NCBI RefSeq assembly: GCF_000621805.1 | Contig: NZ_JHXH01000006.1 | Coordinates: forward strand, 90,119-154,118 | Reading direction: 5' to 3' | Length of the DNA stretch: 64,000 nucleotides | DNA from: Ruminococcus sp. FC2018 | GTDB taxonomy: Bacteria > Bacillota > Clostridia > Oscillospirales > Ruminococcaceae | Part shown: in pieces, positions 33,644 to 42,934 of the stretch | Position numbering within the stretch: position 1 is the first letter of the stretch | How the letters are laid out: every line of letters starts with the position of its first letter | Program-made: the position numbers and the translations under genes | Notes under the pieces: generated by a model | The model's database searches: none | Told to the model about the DNA's origin: nothing | The model's input: the letters and a program-made list of their open reading frames with translations, nothing else

Positions 33644-35683
33644 ATGAATTTTAATAAAAAGAATAATAAAAACGGTTTCACCCTTGTTGAGCTTATAGTC
33701 GTTGTCAGCATCTTCGGTGCGATAATGGTAGCAATACTCAACTTCATGAGACCGGCAAACGATATCCATAATGACACACAGTCCACTATGGATTCAAATA
33801 TCATCAGCTCAGGACTTATTGAGTACATGGATGATAATCTGAGATATGCAACAAATATCTTGGTCCTTAAGGATTATACAGGTGTCCCTAAGGTTAGCGA
33901 TAAGGGACTCGTAGGAGATTACCCCGTAGCTTTCACTGATTGTCTTATTATTGACAACCAGAACCCAAGAGGATATCAGCTTAAGAATTATGATCCCAAT
34001 AAAAATGATACTGCCACAAGGCTTCAGGCAAGAGGAGGTATCATCAGAGTCGAAAATCTTGACCAGCACGGTTTAAATCTTAACAATACGGAAGATGCGT
34101 ATATCGTCAAGGGCGCAGATTTCTACGATAAGTTTGCATTTGATATCCGTGTAGGAACAAATATCCTTGATGAAGATTTCAAAAAGGATAGTAATTTAAG
34201 CACCCTTCAGGTTAGTCTTACCGCTTATCAGCCTGTTTACGAAAATGGAGAATTTGTTTTCACCAAAAAGAAATTCGACAGAGGAACAAGCACAGATGAC
34301 GAGGGTAACCTTGTAAAGAATAAGGGAGCAGTTATTAACCTTACGAATATCAATGCCAGAAAGAATAGTGATTCTACCAAGCTTACTTTCTATGATATGA
34401 ATCTGCAGGGTGCCGTTGCACAGGCAGAGGCATTGTATAGCAAAAAACAAGCAAAGTGGGATTACGCATTCCCTGTTTCCGGTTTGCCATCAGATGCAAC
34501 AGAGTATCAGAAGAAGTTCTATAACCCGCATACTGCTCTGAGCTACACCAGCTATGAAAATGGTGAATCTATATCAGCTCCTGCAAGATATACCTACATC
34601 TTCTTCCAGAGACCAAGAAATATTTCTACATGTAAAGTAAGCTTTGTTTATGCAGAGGATTCCCCTGTATTTGCAGGCCAGGAAGTATCTTCAAGCGTTG
34701 AGGTAAAGGTTGGTACAAAGTATAAGATCTCTGCAACACCTGCAAATGTATCAGGCTATAACGCTCCTTATTGGCTTGGTCCTAAGGGAGAGAACGTTGA
34801 TCCTACAGTTCCTTATACTATCGAAACAGATACTGTATTTACCGTACACTATACAAAGAAAGAACCATCTGTAAATGATGTAAATCTTATTTGGTGGTGC
34901 AACGGTGAGTCACAGACCACTGTTGAACAAAAGGCAACTGCACCTGGCGAGATCGTTAGGGCAACAGCACCTGCGGCACCTGCAAATCTTGATCTTGTTA
35001 AAAATGATTATGTATGGGTGCTCAAGGGAACCAACACTCCTTATGATGAGGTAAATATCGACGGTCCAAAGGAATTTGAAGCAAAGATAACTCCAAAGCT
35101 TTTGGTTAAGTTCTCCACAGATGGCACTTCAGTTGATCGTGAGTACTATATAACAAAGGGTCAGGTGCTTCCTAATGTTTCAGTTCCGAATCCGGAGTCT
35201 TCAAAGATCCCAAGCGGAAAGGTATTTGACAAGTGGGTTCTTAAGGATGCTGAGGATAAGGACGTTACAACAGCAATTCAGGCAAATTGCACATTCATAG
35301 CTAAATTCAAGGATAACACTCCAAGCGGCGGCGGAAGCAGCTCAGGCGGAAGCTCAAGTATGAGCTCTACCTCAGTTGGTGAAACCGGTTCAGACATGGG
35401 CTGGGCAAGAAAAATGCCTATAAACATCGTCAATAATTCTTCCAGCACCGTAAAAGTTTGGAGAGTTGTGATCGAATTTGAGAATAGCACAAGTGTTAAT
35501 CAGATCGATGATTGGAAAGTAAGTCGTGAAAGTGGATCCGGAAATAGTATTACTCTTATTTCAAAAGATGATCAGTATAACTATGCAAGCATCGGACCAA
35601 ACGGCTCTTATTCCTTCAATGTTCTTTTGAACGGAAACGCTGCTAATAAGATCAAATCTATCACTGTTACAGCTGTAAAGTAA
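33644..35683 (+). CDS. large prepilin with B-repeat-like and CBM-like C-terminal domains
   Basis: 679 residues. The prepilin signal NGFTLVELIVVVSIFG cleaves after Gly11 with Glu16 at +5. Residues 30-310 are a pilin-like globular region. Two sheets at about 320-410 and 485-560 (VKFSTDGTSVDREYY then VFDKWVLKD) look like InlB B-type repeats of Gram-positive surface proteins. A Gly/Ser linker (about 562-585) leads to a last domain of about 95 residues with aromatic and Asn/Gly pattern (INIVNNSSS, WRVVIEF, DWKVS, IGPNGSYSF), which resembles the CBM2/CBM3-type cellulose-binding fold. This would be a pilus subunit that presents a carbohydrate-binding module. Confidence 0.82.
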   Translation: MNFNKKNNKNGFTLVELIVVVSIFGAIMVAILNFMRPANDIHNDTQSTMDSNIISSGLIEYMDDNLRYATNILVLKDYTGVPKVSDKGLVGDYPVAFTDCLIIDNQNPRGYQLKNYDPNKNDTATRLQARGGIIRVENLDQHGLNLNNTEDAYIVKGADFYDKFAFDIRVGTNILDEDFKKDSNLSTLQVSLTAYQPVYENGEFVFTKKKFDRGTSTDDEGNLVKNKGAVINLTNINARKNSDSTKLTFYDMNLQGAVAQAEALYSKKQAKWDYAFPVSGLPSDATEYQKKFYNPHTALSYTSYENGESISAPARYTYIFFQRPRNISTCKVSFVYAEDSPVFAGQEVSSSVEVKVGTKYKISATPANVSGYNAPYWLGPKGENVDPTVPYTIETDTVFTVHYTKKEPSVNDVNLIWWCNGESQTTVEQKATAPGEIVRATAPAAPANLDLVKNDYVWVLKGTNTPYDEVNIDGPKEFEAKITPKLLVKFSTDGTSVDREYYITKGQVLPNVSVPNPESSKIPSGKVFDKWVLKDAEDKDVTTAIQANCTFIAKFKDNTPSGGGSSSGGSSSMSSTSVGETGSDMGWARKMPINIVNNSSSTVKVWRVVIEFENSTSVNQIDDWKVSRESGSGNSITLISKDDQYNYASIGPNGSYSFNVLLNGNAANKIKSITVTAVK

Positions 35684-35694
35684 TTTAGTTTTCA

Positions 35695-35765
35695 CAGACA
35701 GGCTTCACCGCCTGTCTGCTGAAAAGAACCCCTTAACAGCTCAGGTTGTTAAGAGGCTCTTTTGA
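35695..35765 (+). terminator. double hairpin ending the pilin operon
   Basis: CAGACAGGC-TTCACC-GCCTGTCTG (35695-35718) is followed by CCCCTTAACA / TGTTAAGAGG and CTCTTTTG. The second hairpin has the T-rich end. Confidence 0.65.
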
Positions 35766-35767
35766 GC

Positions 35768-35801
35768 AAAAATAAACCGCCCGACCTTTTCGGACGAGCG
35801 G
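35768..35801 (-). terminator. terminator of the prepilin peptidase gene
   Basis: On the minus strand CCGCTCGTCC-GAAAA-GGTCGGGCGG (one mismatch) runs into TTTATTTTTG. Confidence 0.7.
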
Positions 35802-35819
35802 ATGATGTTTGCGATTTTT

Positions 35820-36632
35820 TTATGGGGTTATCTCAAGTATTTCATACAGACCGGTGATCCTCATGTACCAGTCGCCTATGACATCACCAAAGAATATTGA
35901 CACTGCAACGCCAAGAGATAGGTATGGACCAAAAGCAAATTTTGAGCTTCCGCTGAATTTCTTTTGAGCAAGTCCGCCGATAGAACCGGTGACCAGCGCA
36001 ATACCAAGTGCAACCAGTATGCCTTGTGTTCCAAGGTAAAGTCCTGCGGCAGCCATAAGATAAAAGTCACCCCAGCCCATTGCTCTTTCACGGGAAACAA
36101 GAACTACAATAAGCAGTGGTATGCTTGCAGCAAAAGTACCGATGATATGAGACTTTGTGTCGATGCCGAAGATCCCGTTGCAAAGGATCATTTCAAGAAC
36201 AGCCATTACTGCTATGAATACTACCACCCAGATGTTTATAAGCTGTGTGTCCCAGTCCATAAAGAAAACTACAACAAGTGCCGAAAGTACAAGGCAGGTG
36301 AGCACTATGTACATGGGATAGGATACAATGTCAAAGAACAAAGCACATACCAGCCATAAGACGCCGTTGAGAAGTTCAACAACTGTGTACCTGGGCGAGA
36401 TCTTTGCACCGCAGCTGCGGCATTTTCCTCGAAGCAAGCACCAGCTTATAATTGGGATAAGATCTCTGCGCTTGATCTCCTCCCCGCAGGTCATACAGTG
36501 TGAGTTGCGCTTAATAAGGCTTTCGTTTTTTGGCAGTCTGTAAATGCAGACGTTGAGAAAACTGCCTACGCATACACCGAAAATAAACATGAAAATGTAG
36601 ATTATGATGTAGTAGAATGAAAGTTTATCCAA
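35820..36632 (-). CDS. pilD: prepilin peptidase
   Basis: 270 residues, A24 aspartic membrane peptidase that cleaves and N-methylates prepilins. The N-terminal GSFLNVCIYRLP and the four-Cys zinc module CMTC...CRSC (about 47-75) mark the methylase domain. The catalytic Asp pair is in FMDWDTQ (about 128) and GWGDFYLM (about 190, the GxGD motif). Eight membrane segments are visible. The start is TTG 36632 with AAAGGGGG 9 nt upstream. It is the only minus-strand gene in the pilus region, convergent with the pilin operon and divergent from pilB. Confidence 0.96.
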   Translation of the reverse strand: MDKLSFYYIIIYIFMFIFGVCVGSFLNVCIYRLPKNESLIKRNSHCMTCGEEIKRRDLIPIISWCLLRGKCRSCGAKISPRYTVVELLNGVLWLVCALFFDIVSYPMYIVLTCLVLSALVVVFFMDWDTQLINIWVVVFIAVMAVLEMILCNGIFGIDTKSHIIGTFAASIPLLIVVLVSRERAMGWGDFYLMAAAGLYLGTQGILVALGIALVTGSIGGLAQKKFSGSSKFAFGPYLSLGVAVSIFFGDVIGDWYMRITGLYEILEITP

Positions 36633-36664
36633 GTTTTTTATCCCCCTTTCAGGATACTAAACAT

Positions 36665-36693
36665 ATTTTAGCACATCAATGTGAAAAATACAA
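36665..36693 (-). promoter_or_regulatory. promoter of the prepilin peptidase gene
   Basis: On the minus strand TTGTAT (36688-36693), 17-nt spacer, TAAAAT (36665-36670). Confidence 0.55.
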
Positions 36694-36745
36694 TAGATAT
36701 TATAAATATTTTACCACACATTAGTGAGGAGTTAGGAGAGAAAAT

Positions 36746-38419
36746 ATGAGAAACGGACCAGTCGGACAGTATCTTGTTGAAAAGAAGCTTATTACCGAAG
36801 CTCAGCTTCAGGAAGTGCTGACCAAACAGAAGGAATCCAAGGGTAAGATGTTCGGTGACGTTATCGTCGAAATGGGCTTTATTACCGACGTTCAGTTTGC
36901 CGAGGTGCTGGCTGAAAGATTGAGTATCCCGTTCGTTGACCTTGATAACGTTGAGCTGCTTCCTGATGTGGTCAAAAAGATACCTGAGGCATCTGCAAGA
37001 AAATACAGCGTTATTGCCGTAGAAAAAATGGGCAAGCGTCTTACGGTCGCAACAAATGATCCGAGTAACTTCTATGTCCTTGAAGATCTGAGAGTTATCA
37101 CAGGCTGTAACGTAAGACCTGTTATGGCAACTAAGGCTGCTCTTAACAGAGCTATCGGTAGGCTTTATTCACAAGGACAGGTTGACAGCGTGGTCGATGA
37201 GGCTACCAAGGAGAAGGAAGAGGAGCTTAACCTTGAGGATATCGACCTCAGTGCAGACAGAATTGAAAATGCGCCTATCGTTAAGCTTGCCACAGCTATT
37301 GTTGAAAACGCTTTCCGACAGAACGCAACCGATATTCATATCGAGCCTTTCAAGGATATCACTAAGATAAGAATAAGAATCAACGGTGACCTTGTTGAGC
37401 TTATGACCCTTTCACCTGCGCTTCATGTTTCACTTGTAACAAGATATAAGATCCTTTCCGGAATGAATATTGCCGAGAAGCGTGTCCCTCAGGACGGACG
37501 TATGTCCCAGACCATAGACGGAGCGGTAGTTGACCTTCGTGTATCTAACCTTCCTATGGTTTACGGCGAAAAGGTCGTTATCCGTATTCTTGCCAGCGAT
37601 AGTTCAGTCAGAAAGATCCAGGATCTTGGTATGACAGACTATAACTACGAAAGATTCGTATCCTGCCTTAAAGTGCCGCAGGGCGTGGTGCTCGTAACAG
37701 GACCTACAGGTTCCGGTAAATCTACCACCCTTTATGCAGCTTTGGGTGAGATCGCTAAGCCAAATCTTAACGTTATCACCGTCGAAGACCCTGTCGAGAA
37801 GAAGATCGCCAATATAAATCAGTGTCAGATAAACGAAAAAGCGGGTATGACCTTCGGTGCAGCCCTGCGTTCTATCCTTCGTCAGGACCCTGATATTATA
37901 ATGGTCGGAGAAATGCGTGATACCGAGACAGCCGAGATCGCTATCAGAGCGGCTATCACAGGACACCTTGTGCTTTCCACACTTCATACAAACGATGCAG
38001 CATCAACTGTAACAAGACTTGTGGATATGGGTGTTGAGCCTTACATGGTTGCAACTTCCCTTATCGGTATCGTTGCACAGCGTCTTACCAAGACCCTGTG
38101 TCCGGAATGTAAAAAACCAAGAATGTCGACCCCTGAAGAGGATAAGCTTATGGGTATAGATCATTCTGTTATGGTTTATGACGCAGGCGGATGTCCTAAG
38201 TGTAATAACACCGGTTATAACGGACGTACCGCTATCCATGAGATCCTTCTTGCGACTTCAAGAATGCAGATCCTTATCACAGGCGGAGCAAAAGCCGATG
38301 AGATCGCAGAGCTTGCCAAGGAAGAGGGAACACTCCTTCTTAGAGATAACGTTTCTAAGCTGGTTCAGGAGGGCAGGACCTCAATGGAGGAGCTTATCCG
38401 TGTAACATACGCTGTTTAA
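36746..38419 (+). CDS. pilB: pilus extension ATPase
   Basis: 557 residues of the GspE/PilB family. The N-terminal T2SSE_N domain (QYLVEKKLITEAQLQEVL; about 1-145) is followed by the motor with Walker A GPTGSGKSTT (about 320), ITVEDPVE Asp box, Walker B DPDIIMVGEMRD and the His box LSTLHTNDA. A zinc site CPEC...CPKC (about 452-490) is typical of extension ATPases. The ATG follows AGGAG. It drives pilus assembly at the PilC platform. Confidence 0.97.
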   Translation: MRNGPVGQYLVEKKLITEAQLQEVLTKQKESKGKMFGDVIVEMGFITDVQFAEVLAERLSIPFVDLDNVELLPDVVKKIPEASARKYSVIAVEKMGKRLTVATNDPSNFYVLEDLRVITGCNVRPVMATKAALNRAIGRLYSQGQVDSVVDEATKEKEEELNLEDIDLSADRIENAPIVKLATAIVENAFRQNATDIHIEPFKDITKIRIRINGDLVELMTLSPALHVSLVTRYKILSGMNIAEKRVPQDGRMSQTIDGAVVDLRVSNLPMVYGEKVVIRILASDSSVRKIQDLGMTDYNYERFVSCLKVPQGVVLVTGPTGSGKSTTLYAALGEIAKPNLNVITVEDPVEKKIANINQCQINEKAGMTFGAALRSILRQDPDIIMVGEMRDTETAEIAIRAAITGHLVLSTLHTNDAASTVTRLVDMGVEPYMVATSLIGIVAQRLTKTLCPECKKPRMSTPEEDKLMGIDHSVMVYDAGGCPKCNNTGYNGRTAIHEILLATSRMQILITGGAKADEIAELAKEEGTLLLRDNVSKLVQEGRTSMEELIRVTYAV

Positions 38420-38457
38420 TTATAATTATAATAAACATAAATTGGAGGTAAAAGACA

Positions 38458-39531
38458 ATGGCAGTGGACATTAACAAAATTCTTGATGAGGCGAGAGCTC
38501 TCGGATGCTCTGACCTTCACTTCACAGTGGGTATCCCCCCTATCGTAAGACAGGGCGGTAACTTGAGAAAGCTTTCTTCATACCCTGACATGACTGAGAT
38601 CGAAATTCAGAACATCACCAAGGATATGTGTAACGATAAACAAAGACAGCAGATCAAGGACCATATTGATACCGACTTTACATACGTTTCCACCAGAGGC
38701 TTCCGTCACCGTGTAAACGTATACCGTCAGAGAGGTTCAACGGCTATCGCTATCCGTCTGCTGAGAAACGATATCCCTACACTGACAGACCTTAATCTGC
38801 CGCCGGTACTTGCCGAGTTCGTTATGAGACCAAGAGGACTGGTGCTTGTAACAGGTCCTACCGGTTCCGGTAAGTCAACAACACTGGCAGCAATGATCGA
38901 CTACGTTAATATCCACAAGTCAGCTCACATAATCACAGTCGAGGATCCTATCGAGTATATGCACGCTCATAAGAGATGTATGGTAAACCAGAGAGAGGTC
39001 GGACCTGACGTACCAAGCTTCTCCCTCTCCCTTCGTGCAGCACTCCGTGAGGACCCGGATATCATCCTCGTAGGAGAAATGAGAGACTTTGAAACTATCG
39101 AAGCCGCAGTTACCGCCGCTGAAACAGGTCACCTTGTAATGAGTACCCTTCATACAACGGACGCAGCGTCCACCATCGACCGTATCATCGACGTATTCCC
39201 GGCTCACCAGCAGCACCAGATCAGAACTCAGCTGGCATCTGTTCTCGTTGGTATCTGTACACAGACCCTTTGCCGTACGTTCGACGGCACAAGCCGTGTA
39301 GCTTGCTGTGAGATCCTTAATGCAACTGACTCTATCAAGGCTATGATCCGTGACGATAAGGTCCACCTTATCGGTTCCGCTATGCAGACAGGTAAAGCAC
39401 AGGGAATGCAGACTATGGACCAGGAGCTTGCTAAGCTCGTTAAATCCAGAACGATCTCTATGGATGTTGCCCTTGAAAAGTGTGCAAACGCACAGGATCT
39501 CAAGAGATTTATCGCAGACACCAGAGGTTAA
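38458..39531 (+). CDS. pilT: pilus retraction ATPase
   Basis: 357 residues of the PilT family. It lacks the T2SSE_N and zinc regions of PilB, and has the PAS-like N-terminal part (ALGCSDLHFTVGIPP), Walker A GPTGSGKSTT (about 130), VEDPIEYMH, DPDIILVGEMRD and MSTLHTTDA. It lies 38 nt after pilB with an GGAGG site. Its presence indicates that the pili are retractile, so twitching, uptake or pulling on a substrate is possible. Confidence 0.96.
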   Translation: MAVDINKILDEARALGCSDLHFTVGIPPIVRQGGNLRKLSSYPDMTEIEIQNITKDMCNDKQRQQIKDHIDTDFTYVSTRGFRHRVNVYRQRGSTAIAIRLLRNDIPTLTDLNLPPVLAEFVMRPRGLVLVTGPTGSGKSTTLAAMIDYVNIHKSAHIITVEDPIEYMHAHKRCMVNQREVGPDVPSFSLSLRAALREDPDIILVGEMRDFETIEAAVTAAETGHLVMSTLHTTDAASTIDRIIDVFPAHQQHQIRTQLASVLVGICTQTLCRTFDGTSRVACCEILNATDSIKAMIRDDKVHLIGSAMQTGKAQGMQTMDQELAKLVKSRTISMDVALEKCANAQDLKRFIADTRG

Positions 39532-39540
39532 TAAAAAATC

Positions 39541-39569
39541 AAAGCCCCGAGTTTTCGGGGCTTTTTTTT
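39541..39569. terminator. bidirectional terminator after pilT
   Basis: AAAGCCCCGA-GTTT-TCGGGGCTTT with eight T residues on the plus strand and an A-rich start that gives T residues on the minus strand. It separates pilT from the convergent transporter gene. Confidence 0.85.
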
Positions 39570-40473
39570 ACTGTTGTAATGTATCCGGAACTTCGGCTTC
39601 AGTGTTAACGTTTCGTTCTTTTTTGTTGTTTCTCAGGAAAACAACAAGTGCCATTGAGATGATTATTCCGTAACCGAGTATGCTCCATATGTCAGGTATC
39701 TGTCCGAACATTAAAAGTCCCAGGGCAGATGTGAAAATGATCTGTGTGTAATCGAAAACCGATATTTCCTTTGCAGGGGCGTTGGAGTAAGCCGCTGTAA
39801 TGGCAAACTGTCCCCCTGCCGCACCAAATCCTGCACCGATAAGACAAAGCACCTGCCACCATTGCATATGGTGATAGCCAAAGATAAGCCAGGGGAGTGT
39901 GATAAGGCAGGAAAACCCAGAAAAATAGGCTACTATCATCGGTCCCTTTTCGCCATTTTCACCCAGGTATCTTACGCAGGTGTAGGCAAGTCCCGCACCC
40001 ATTCCCCCGAGAAATCCCACAACAGAGGCAAAAAGCTCGGCGTTGGCAAAGGTGGGCTTTATTACAAAAAGAGCTCCGATGAATGCACCGCTTATGGTGA
40101 GTATATTGAAAAGCTTGAGCTTTTCTTTCAGGAAGATAAACGAGAAGATCACACAGAAAAACGGTGACATCTTGTTTAATATCGACGCATCGGAAAGAAC
40201 AAGGACATCTATTGCATAAAAATTCGCTATCATTCCAAGTGATCCTGCAAATGCCCGGACAAACAGAACTGCGGAGTTTTTTCTGTTTTGACATCTGAAG
40301 GGGATCTTGTTTTTTATCATTACTCCAACTGCAAAAAATAATGCCACAAAGTTTCTGAAAAACACTTTCTGCATGGTTGGGAGCTCGCCGGCAAGCCGTA
40401 CAAATGCAAACATGAACGAGAAGCTGAATGCTGAAAGGATGATCAGAATGATACCCTTGTTGCGTTTACTCAC
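39568..40473 (-). CDS. EamA-family (DMT) transporter
   Basis: 301 residues with ten membrane segments arranged as two EamA repeats (about 5-135 and 150-285). Family cues are AFVRLAGELPTMQKVFFRNFVALF, PFFCVIFSFIFLKEKL and FDYTQIIFTSALGLLMFGQIP. It resembles RhaT/DMT metabolite exporters, and the substrate cannot be read. GTG 40473 is chosen with GGGGG 8 nt upstream; an ATG at 40488 lacks a site. The start overlaps the end of the DUF3783 gene by 8 nt, so the two are coupled. Confidence 0.92.
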   Translation of the reverse strand: MSKRNKGIILIILSAFSFSFMFAFVRLAGELPTMQKVFFRNFVALFFAVGVMIKNKIPFRCQNRKNSAVLFVRAFAGSLGMIANFYAIDVLVLSDASILNKMSPFFCVIFSFIFLKEKLKLFNILTISGAFIGALFVIKPTFANAELFASVVGFLGGMGAGLAYTCVRYLGENGEKGPMIVAYFSGFSCLITLPWLIFGYHHMQWWQVLCLIGAGFGAAGGQFAITAAYSNAPAKEISVFDYTQIIFTSALGLLMFGQIPDIWSILGYGIIISMALVVFLRNNKKERNVNTEAEVPDTLQQ

Positions 40474-40867
40474 TGCCTTTGCCCCCATTCATGTATCGGT
40501 GTTCGCTCAAAAGCTCCTGTTCAAGTGCCTTCATGCTCCAGCTCCGGTTGTGGGGAGTGCATATAGCTTTAAGATCGATGCGTATTTCGCAGGCTCTCAT
40601 TTCTCCAAGCAGTGCATTAAGCTCCGTGCCGTCAATGCCTGAAAATACAGCCATGGGGTTTTCGATGCTCTGAGGCGGCTGATCGGTTTTTTCAAATCCG
40701 CCGGATCCTAAAAGATACCCCAGCTTTTGTGCGCCCATGTCCGCTGATATACTTAAAGCTTTGCCGCCATGACGGGACATTATCTCGCTAAGCTGTTCTT
40801 GCTGCTTCTGTGGTATGTTAACAGTAAGTAACATCTTTTGGGGTTTTGTTCTAATTATTGATTTCAT
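40466..40867 (-). CDS. DUF3783 protein
   Basis: 133 residues, soluble. The TVNIPQKQQEQLSEIM start, GYLLG and the block FSGIDGTELNALLGEMR near the centre match DUF3783, a small clostridial family of unknown function; the last part, LKAICTPHNRSWSMKALEQELLSEHRYM, is its most conserved-looking segment. The start is uncertain: ATG 40867 has AAGGAG 17 nt upstream; a TTG at 40900 is an alternative. Coupled to the DMT transporter gene behind it. Confidence 0.82.
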   Translation of the reverse strand: MKSIIRTKPQKMLLTVNIPQKQQEQLSEIMSRHGGKALSISADMGAQKLGYLLGSGGFEKTDQPPQSIENPMAVFSGIDGTELNALLGEMRACEIRIDLKAICTPHNRSWSMKALEQELLSEHRYMNGGKGSE

Positions 40868-40953
40868 AATTGTGAAACTAAGTTCTCCTTCACTTTGCAA
40901 AGCCCTTTAAATAGGGATTTGCAGGTTTTTCCAATCCTTTTCCTTACCTTGTG

Positions 40954-40982
40954 ATTATATCATATTACGTCATATCTGTCAA
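40954..40982 (-). promoter_or_regulatory. promoter of the DUF3783-DMT operon
   Basis: On the minus strand TTGACA (40977-40982), 17-nt spacer, TATAAT (40954-40959): full consensus. Confidence 0.75.
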
Positions 40983-40992
40983 TCAAAAACAC

Positions 40993-41021
40993 TTGCAATC
41001 AAAAAGCCGATATGGTATAAT
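40993..41021 (+). promoter_or_regulatory. promoter of the GGDEF-EAL gene
   Basis: TTGCAA (40993-40998), 17-nt spacer, TATAAT (41016-41021). Its -35 box lies 11 bp from that of the divergent promoter, so polymerases on the two may interfere. Confidence 0.7.
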
Positions 41022-41061
41022 TAAATTGAAAAACAGTTTGTTGTTAAGGTGGTGATCCGGC

Positions 41062-42735
41062 GTGGGGAAAAACCAGAATAAAAAATATGAGAGTGCAGTA
41101 GTAGCCATTGGTGTAATTATCTATATCCTTCTTCAGGTCTGTGTCATCATTTTTAATAAAATGAAAGAGCCTGTGGTGTTTGGAGGATTACATATACCTG
41201 CACAGAGCTTTTGTGGTATGTTTTCCATTGTGCAGATGGCTGTGAATATAATAATGGTGGTAATGGCAGGGAAAAAAGGCTGGCGTGCCGCCGCAGTGAC
41301 CATAACTATAAATTTTATATGGATGTTCTTTATCGTGGGGCTCAAGCAGGACGGAACTGCGCTGCCCTCGCTGCCGATACTGCTGGTCAATATCGCTGTG
41401 GTCTATATCCTGTATAAAGGTCTTACAAAGATAAAGGACAACGAGCTTGCCCTGGACAGAATGGCTCATTCCGATTCACTCACATCTCTTCCAAACCGAA
41501 GAGCTTTTAACCTTGCTATCCAGAAATTTATTGAAAAAGGCGAGAAATTCGCCGTTGCCTTTATTGATATAGACAATTTCAAGAATATCAACGACACAAT
41601 GGGTCACGACTACGGTAATAACGTGCTTGTTGAGATATCTAAACGCTGGAACAGTATCCTTGGGGACAAGCATTTTCTTGCCCGTCTTGGCGGCGATGAG
41701 TTTTCCCTTATCGTCAGCGGATACAGCGACAGCAGCGAGGTCAAGGCACTTGTGGAACGCTATCAGTATTGCCTGCGGGAAAAGTTTTTGATAAACGGCA
41801 AGGATTTTTACATAACCGCAAGTATCGGCGTTTCCTTTTTCCCGGATCACGCAACCGATTCCTCATTGCTTCTGAGGTATGCCGACACAGCAATGTATAG
41901 AGCGAAAAGCGAAGGCAAGCACCAGATATGTCTGTTCTCACAGGCACAGATGGAAATGATGAATGCCGATGTTGAGGGTGAGAATTTTGTTAAGAATGCT
42001 GTTAATTCACAGCGTTTCCAGACAGTTTTCCAGCCTCTGTTTGATGCAAAAAGCGGAAAACTCAAGGGCTATGAAACACTTATACGTTTCAAGGGCGTAA
42101 ATGACGAGCTTATCCAGCCCTATGAATATATCCGCATAGCCGAAAAGCTGAACTATATAAGTTATATCGACAAGTGGGTCATGGAGCGTTCCATGCAGAT
42201 GATGAAGGAAGCTGTGGAAGTAAACCCTGATATACTGGTTTCGGTGAATGTTTCGGTTGCCTTCCTCTTGAGCAGCAATTTTGTCAGCACAGTAAAAAGT
42301 GCCATTAAAGCCACAGGATTTCCTGCAAAGAACCTTGTAGTTGAGGTAACGGAGAATTTGTTTATCTCATCTCTTGAGGTTGCTACCGAAGTACTTTTCA
42401 AGCTCAAAGAGCTGGGAATAAAAATTGCCCTTGACGACTTCGGTACAGGCTTTGCCTCTTTGAGCTATCTGCATTCTCTGCCTATAGACATTTTAAAGAT
42501 AGACAAGAGCTTTGTGGATTGCCTTAACGATGAAAACGACGATGGATTTATAACGGCGATAATCTCAATGGGTCATATGCTCAAATGCAGCATAGTTGCA
42601 GAGGGCGTTGAGACCCAGGTGCAGTACCGCAAGCTGAAGGAATACGGGTGCGACATTATCCAAGGATTTCTCCTTGGTGTACCCTCGAGCTTTGAAAAAG
42701 CAATGGAAATATGCAAGCAAGATTTGCACAGTTAG
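41062..42735 (+). CDS. membrane GGDEF-EAL protein (c-di-GMP turnover)
   Basis: 557 residues. Four membrane segments span about 12-115. The GGDEF domain (about 135-290) has the intact signature LGGDEF and the FIDIDNFKNINDTMGHDYGN metal motif, so cyclase activity is possible. The EAL domain (about 305-550) has Tyr-Glu-Thr-Leu in place of Glu-Ala-Leu, but keeps the acidic ligands EVTEN, DDFGTG and AEGVET, so phosphodiesterase activity is possible too. Starts with GTG. It is 1.5 kb downstream of pilT; c-di-GMP often controls type IV pili, so a link is plausible. Confidence 0.94.
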   Translation: MGKNQNKKYESAVVAIGVIIYILLQVCVIIFNKMKEPVVFGGLHIPAQSFCGMFSIVQMAVNIIMVVMAGKKGWRAAAVTITINFIWMFFIVGLKQDGTALPSLPILLVNIAVVYILYKGLTKIKDNELALDRMAHSDSLTSLPNRRAFNLAIQKFIEKGEKFAVAFIDIDNFKNINDTMGHDYGNNVLVEISKRWNSILGDKHFLARLGGDEFSLIVSGYSDSSEVKALVERYQYCLREKFLINGKDFYITASIGVSFFPDHATDSSLLLRYADTAMYRAKSEGKHQICLFSQAQMEMMNADVEGENFVKNAVNSQRFQTVFQPLFDAKSGKLKGYETLIRFKGVNDELIQPYEYIRIAEKLNYISYIDKWVMERSMQMMKEAVEVNPDILVSVNVSVAFLLSSNFVSTVKSAIKATGFPAKNLVVEVTENLFISSLEVATEVLFKLKELGIKIALDDFGTGFASLSYLHSLPIDILKIDKSFVDCLNDENDDGFITAIISMGHMLKCSIVAEGVETQVQYRKLKEYGCDIIQGFLLGVPSSFEKAMEICKQDLHS

Positions 42736-42745
42736 AATAATACAG

Positions 42746-42781
42746 ACCACGGTATTTTTCAATAGTACCGTGGTTTTTTTG
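42746..42781 (+). terminator. terminator of the GGDEF-EAL gene
   Basis: ACCACGGTA / TACCGTGGT 9-bp stem with an 11-nt loop, then TTTTTT. Confidence 0.8.
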
Positions 42782-42870
42782 TTACGCCTTGATATGCTCA
42801 AAACGTATTGCAGACTATTTGCTATAAGTATTTGTAATTTTTATTTGCCTGTGCTATAATGATGATAATA

Positions 42871-42897
42871 AAAAGGAGCTCCGTTTCCGAAGCTCCC
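42871..42897 (-). terminator. terminator of the CapA gene
   Basis: On the minus strand GGAGCT / AGCTCC encloses a 10-nt loop with extra TCGG/ACGG pairing and is followed by TTTTTATTAT. Confidence 0.7.
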
Positions 42898-42934
42898 TAA
42901 GTTAGTTTGATTAAATACGCCTTGTTAAACAGCG

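Noticed and set aside
36746..39531. Type II secretion system instead of pili
   Set aside because: A PilT retraction ATPase and PilM/PilO-like proteins are present, and no secretin is expected in a Gram-positive, so a pilus is favoured.
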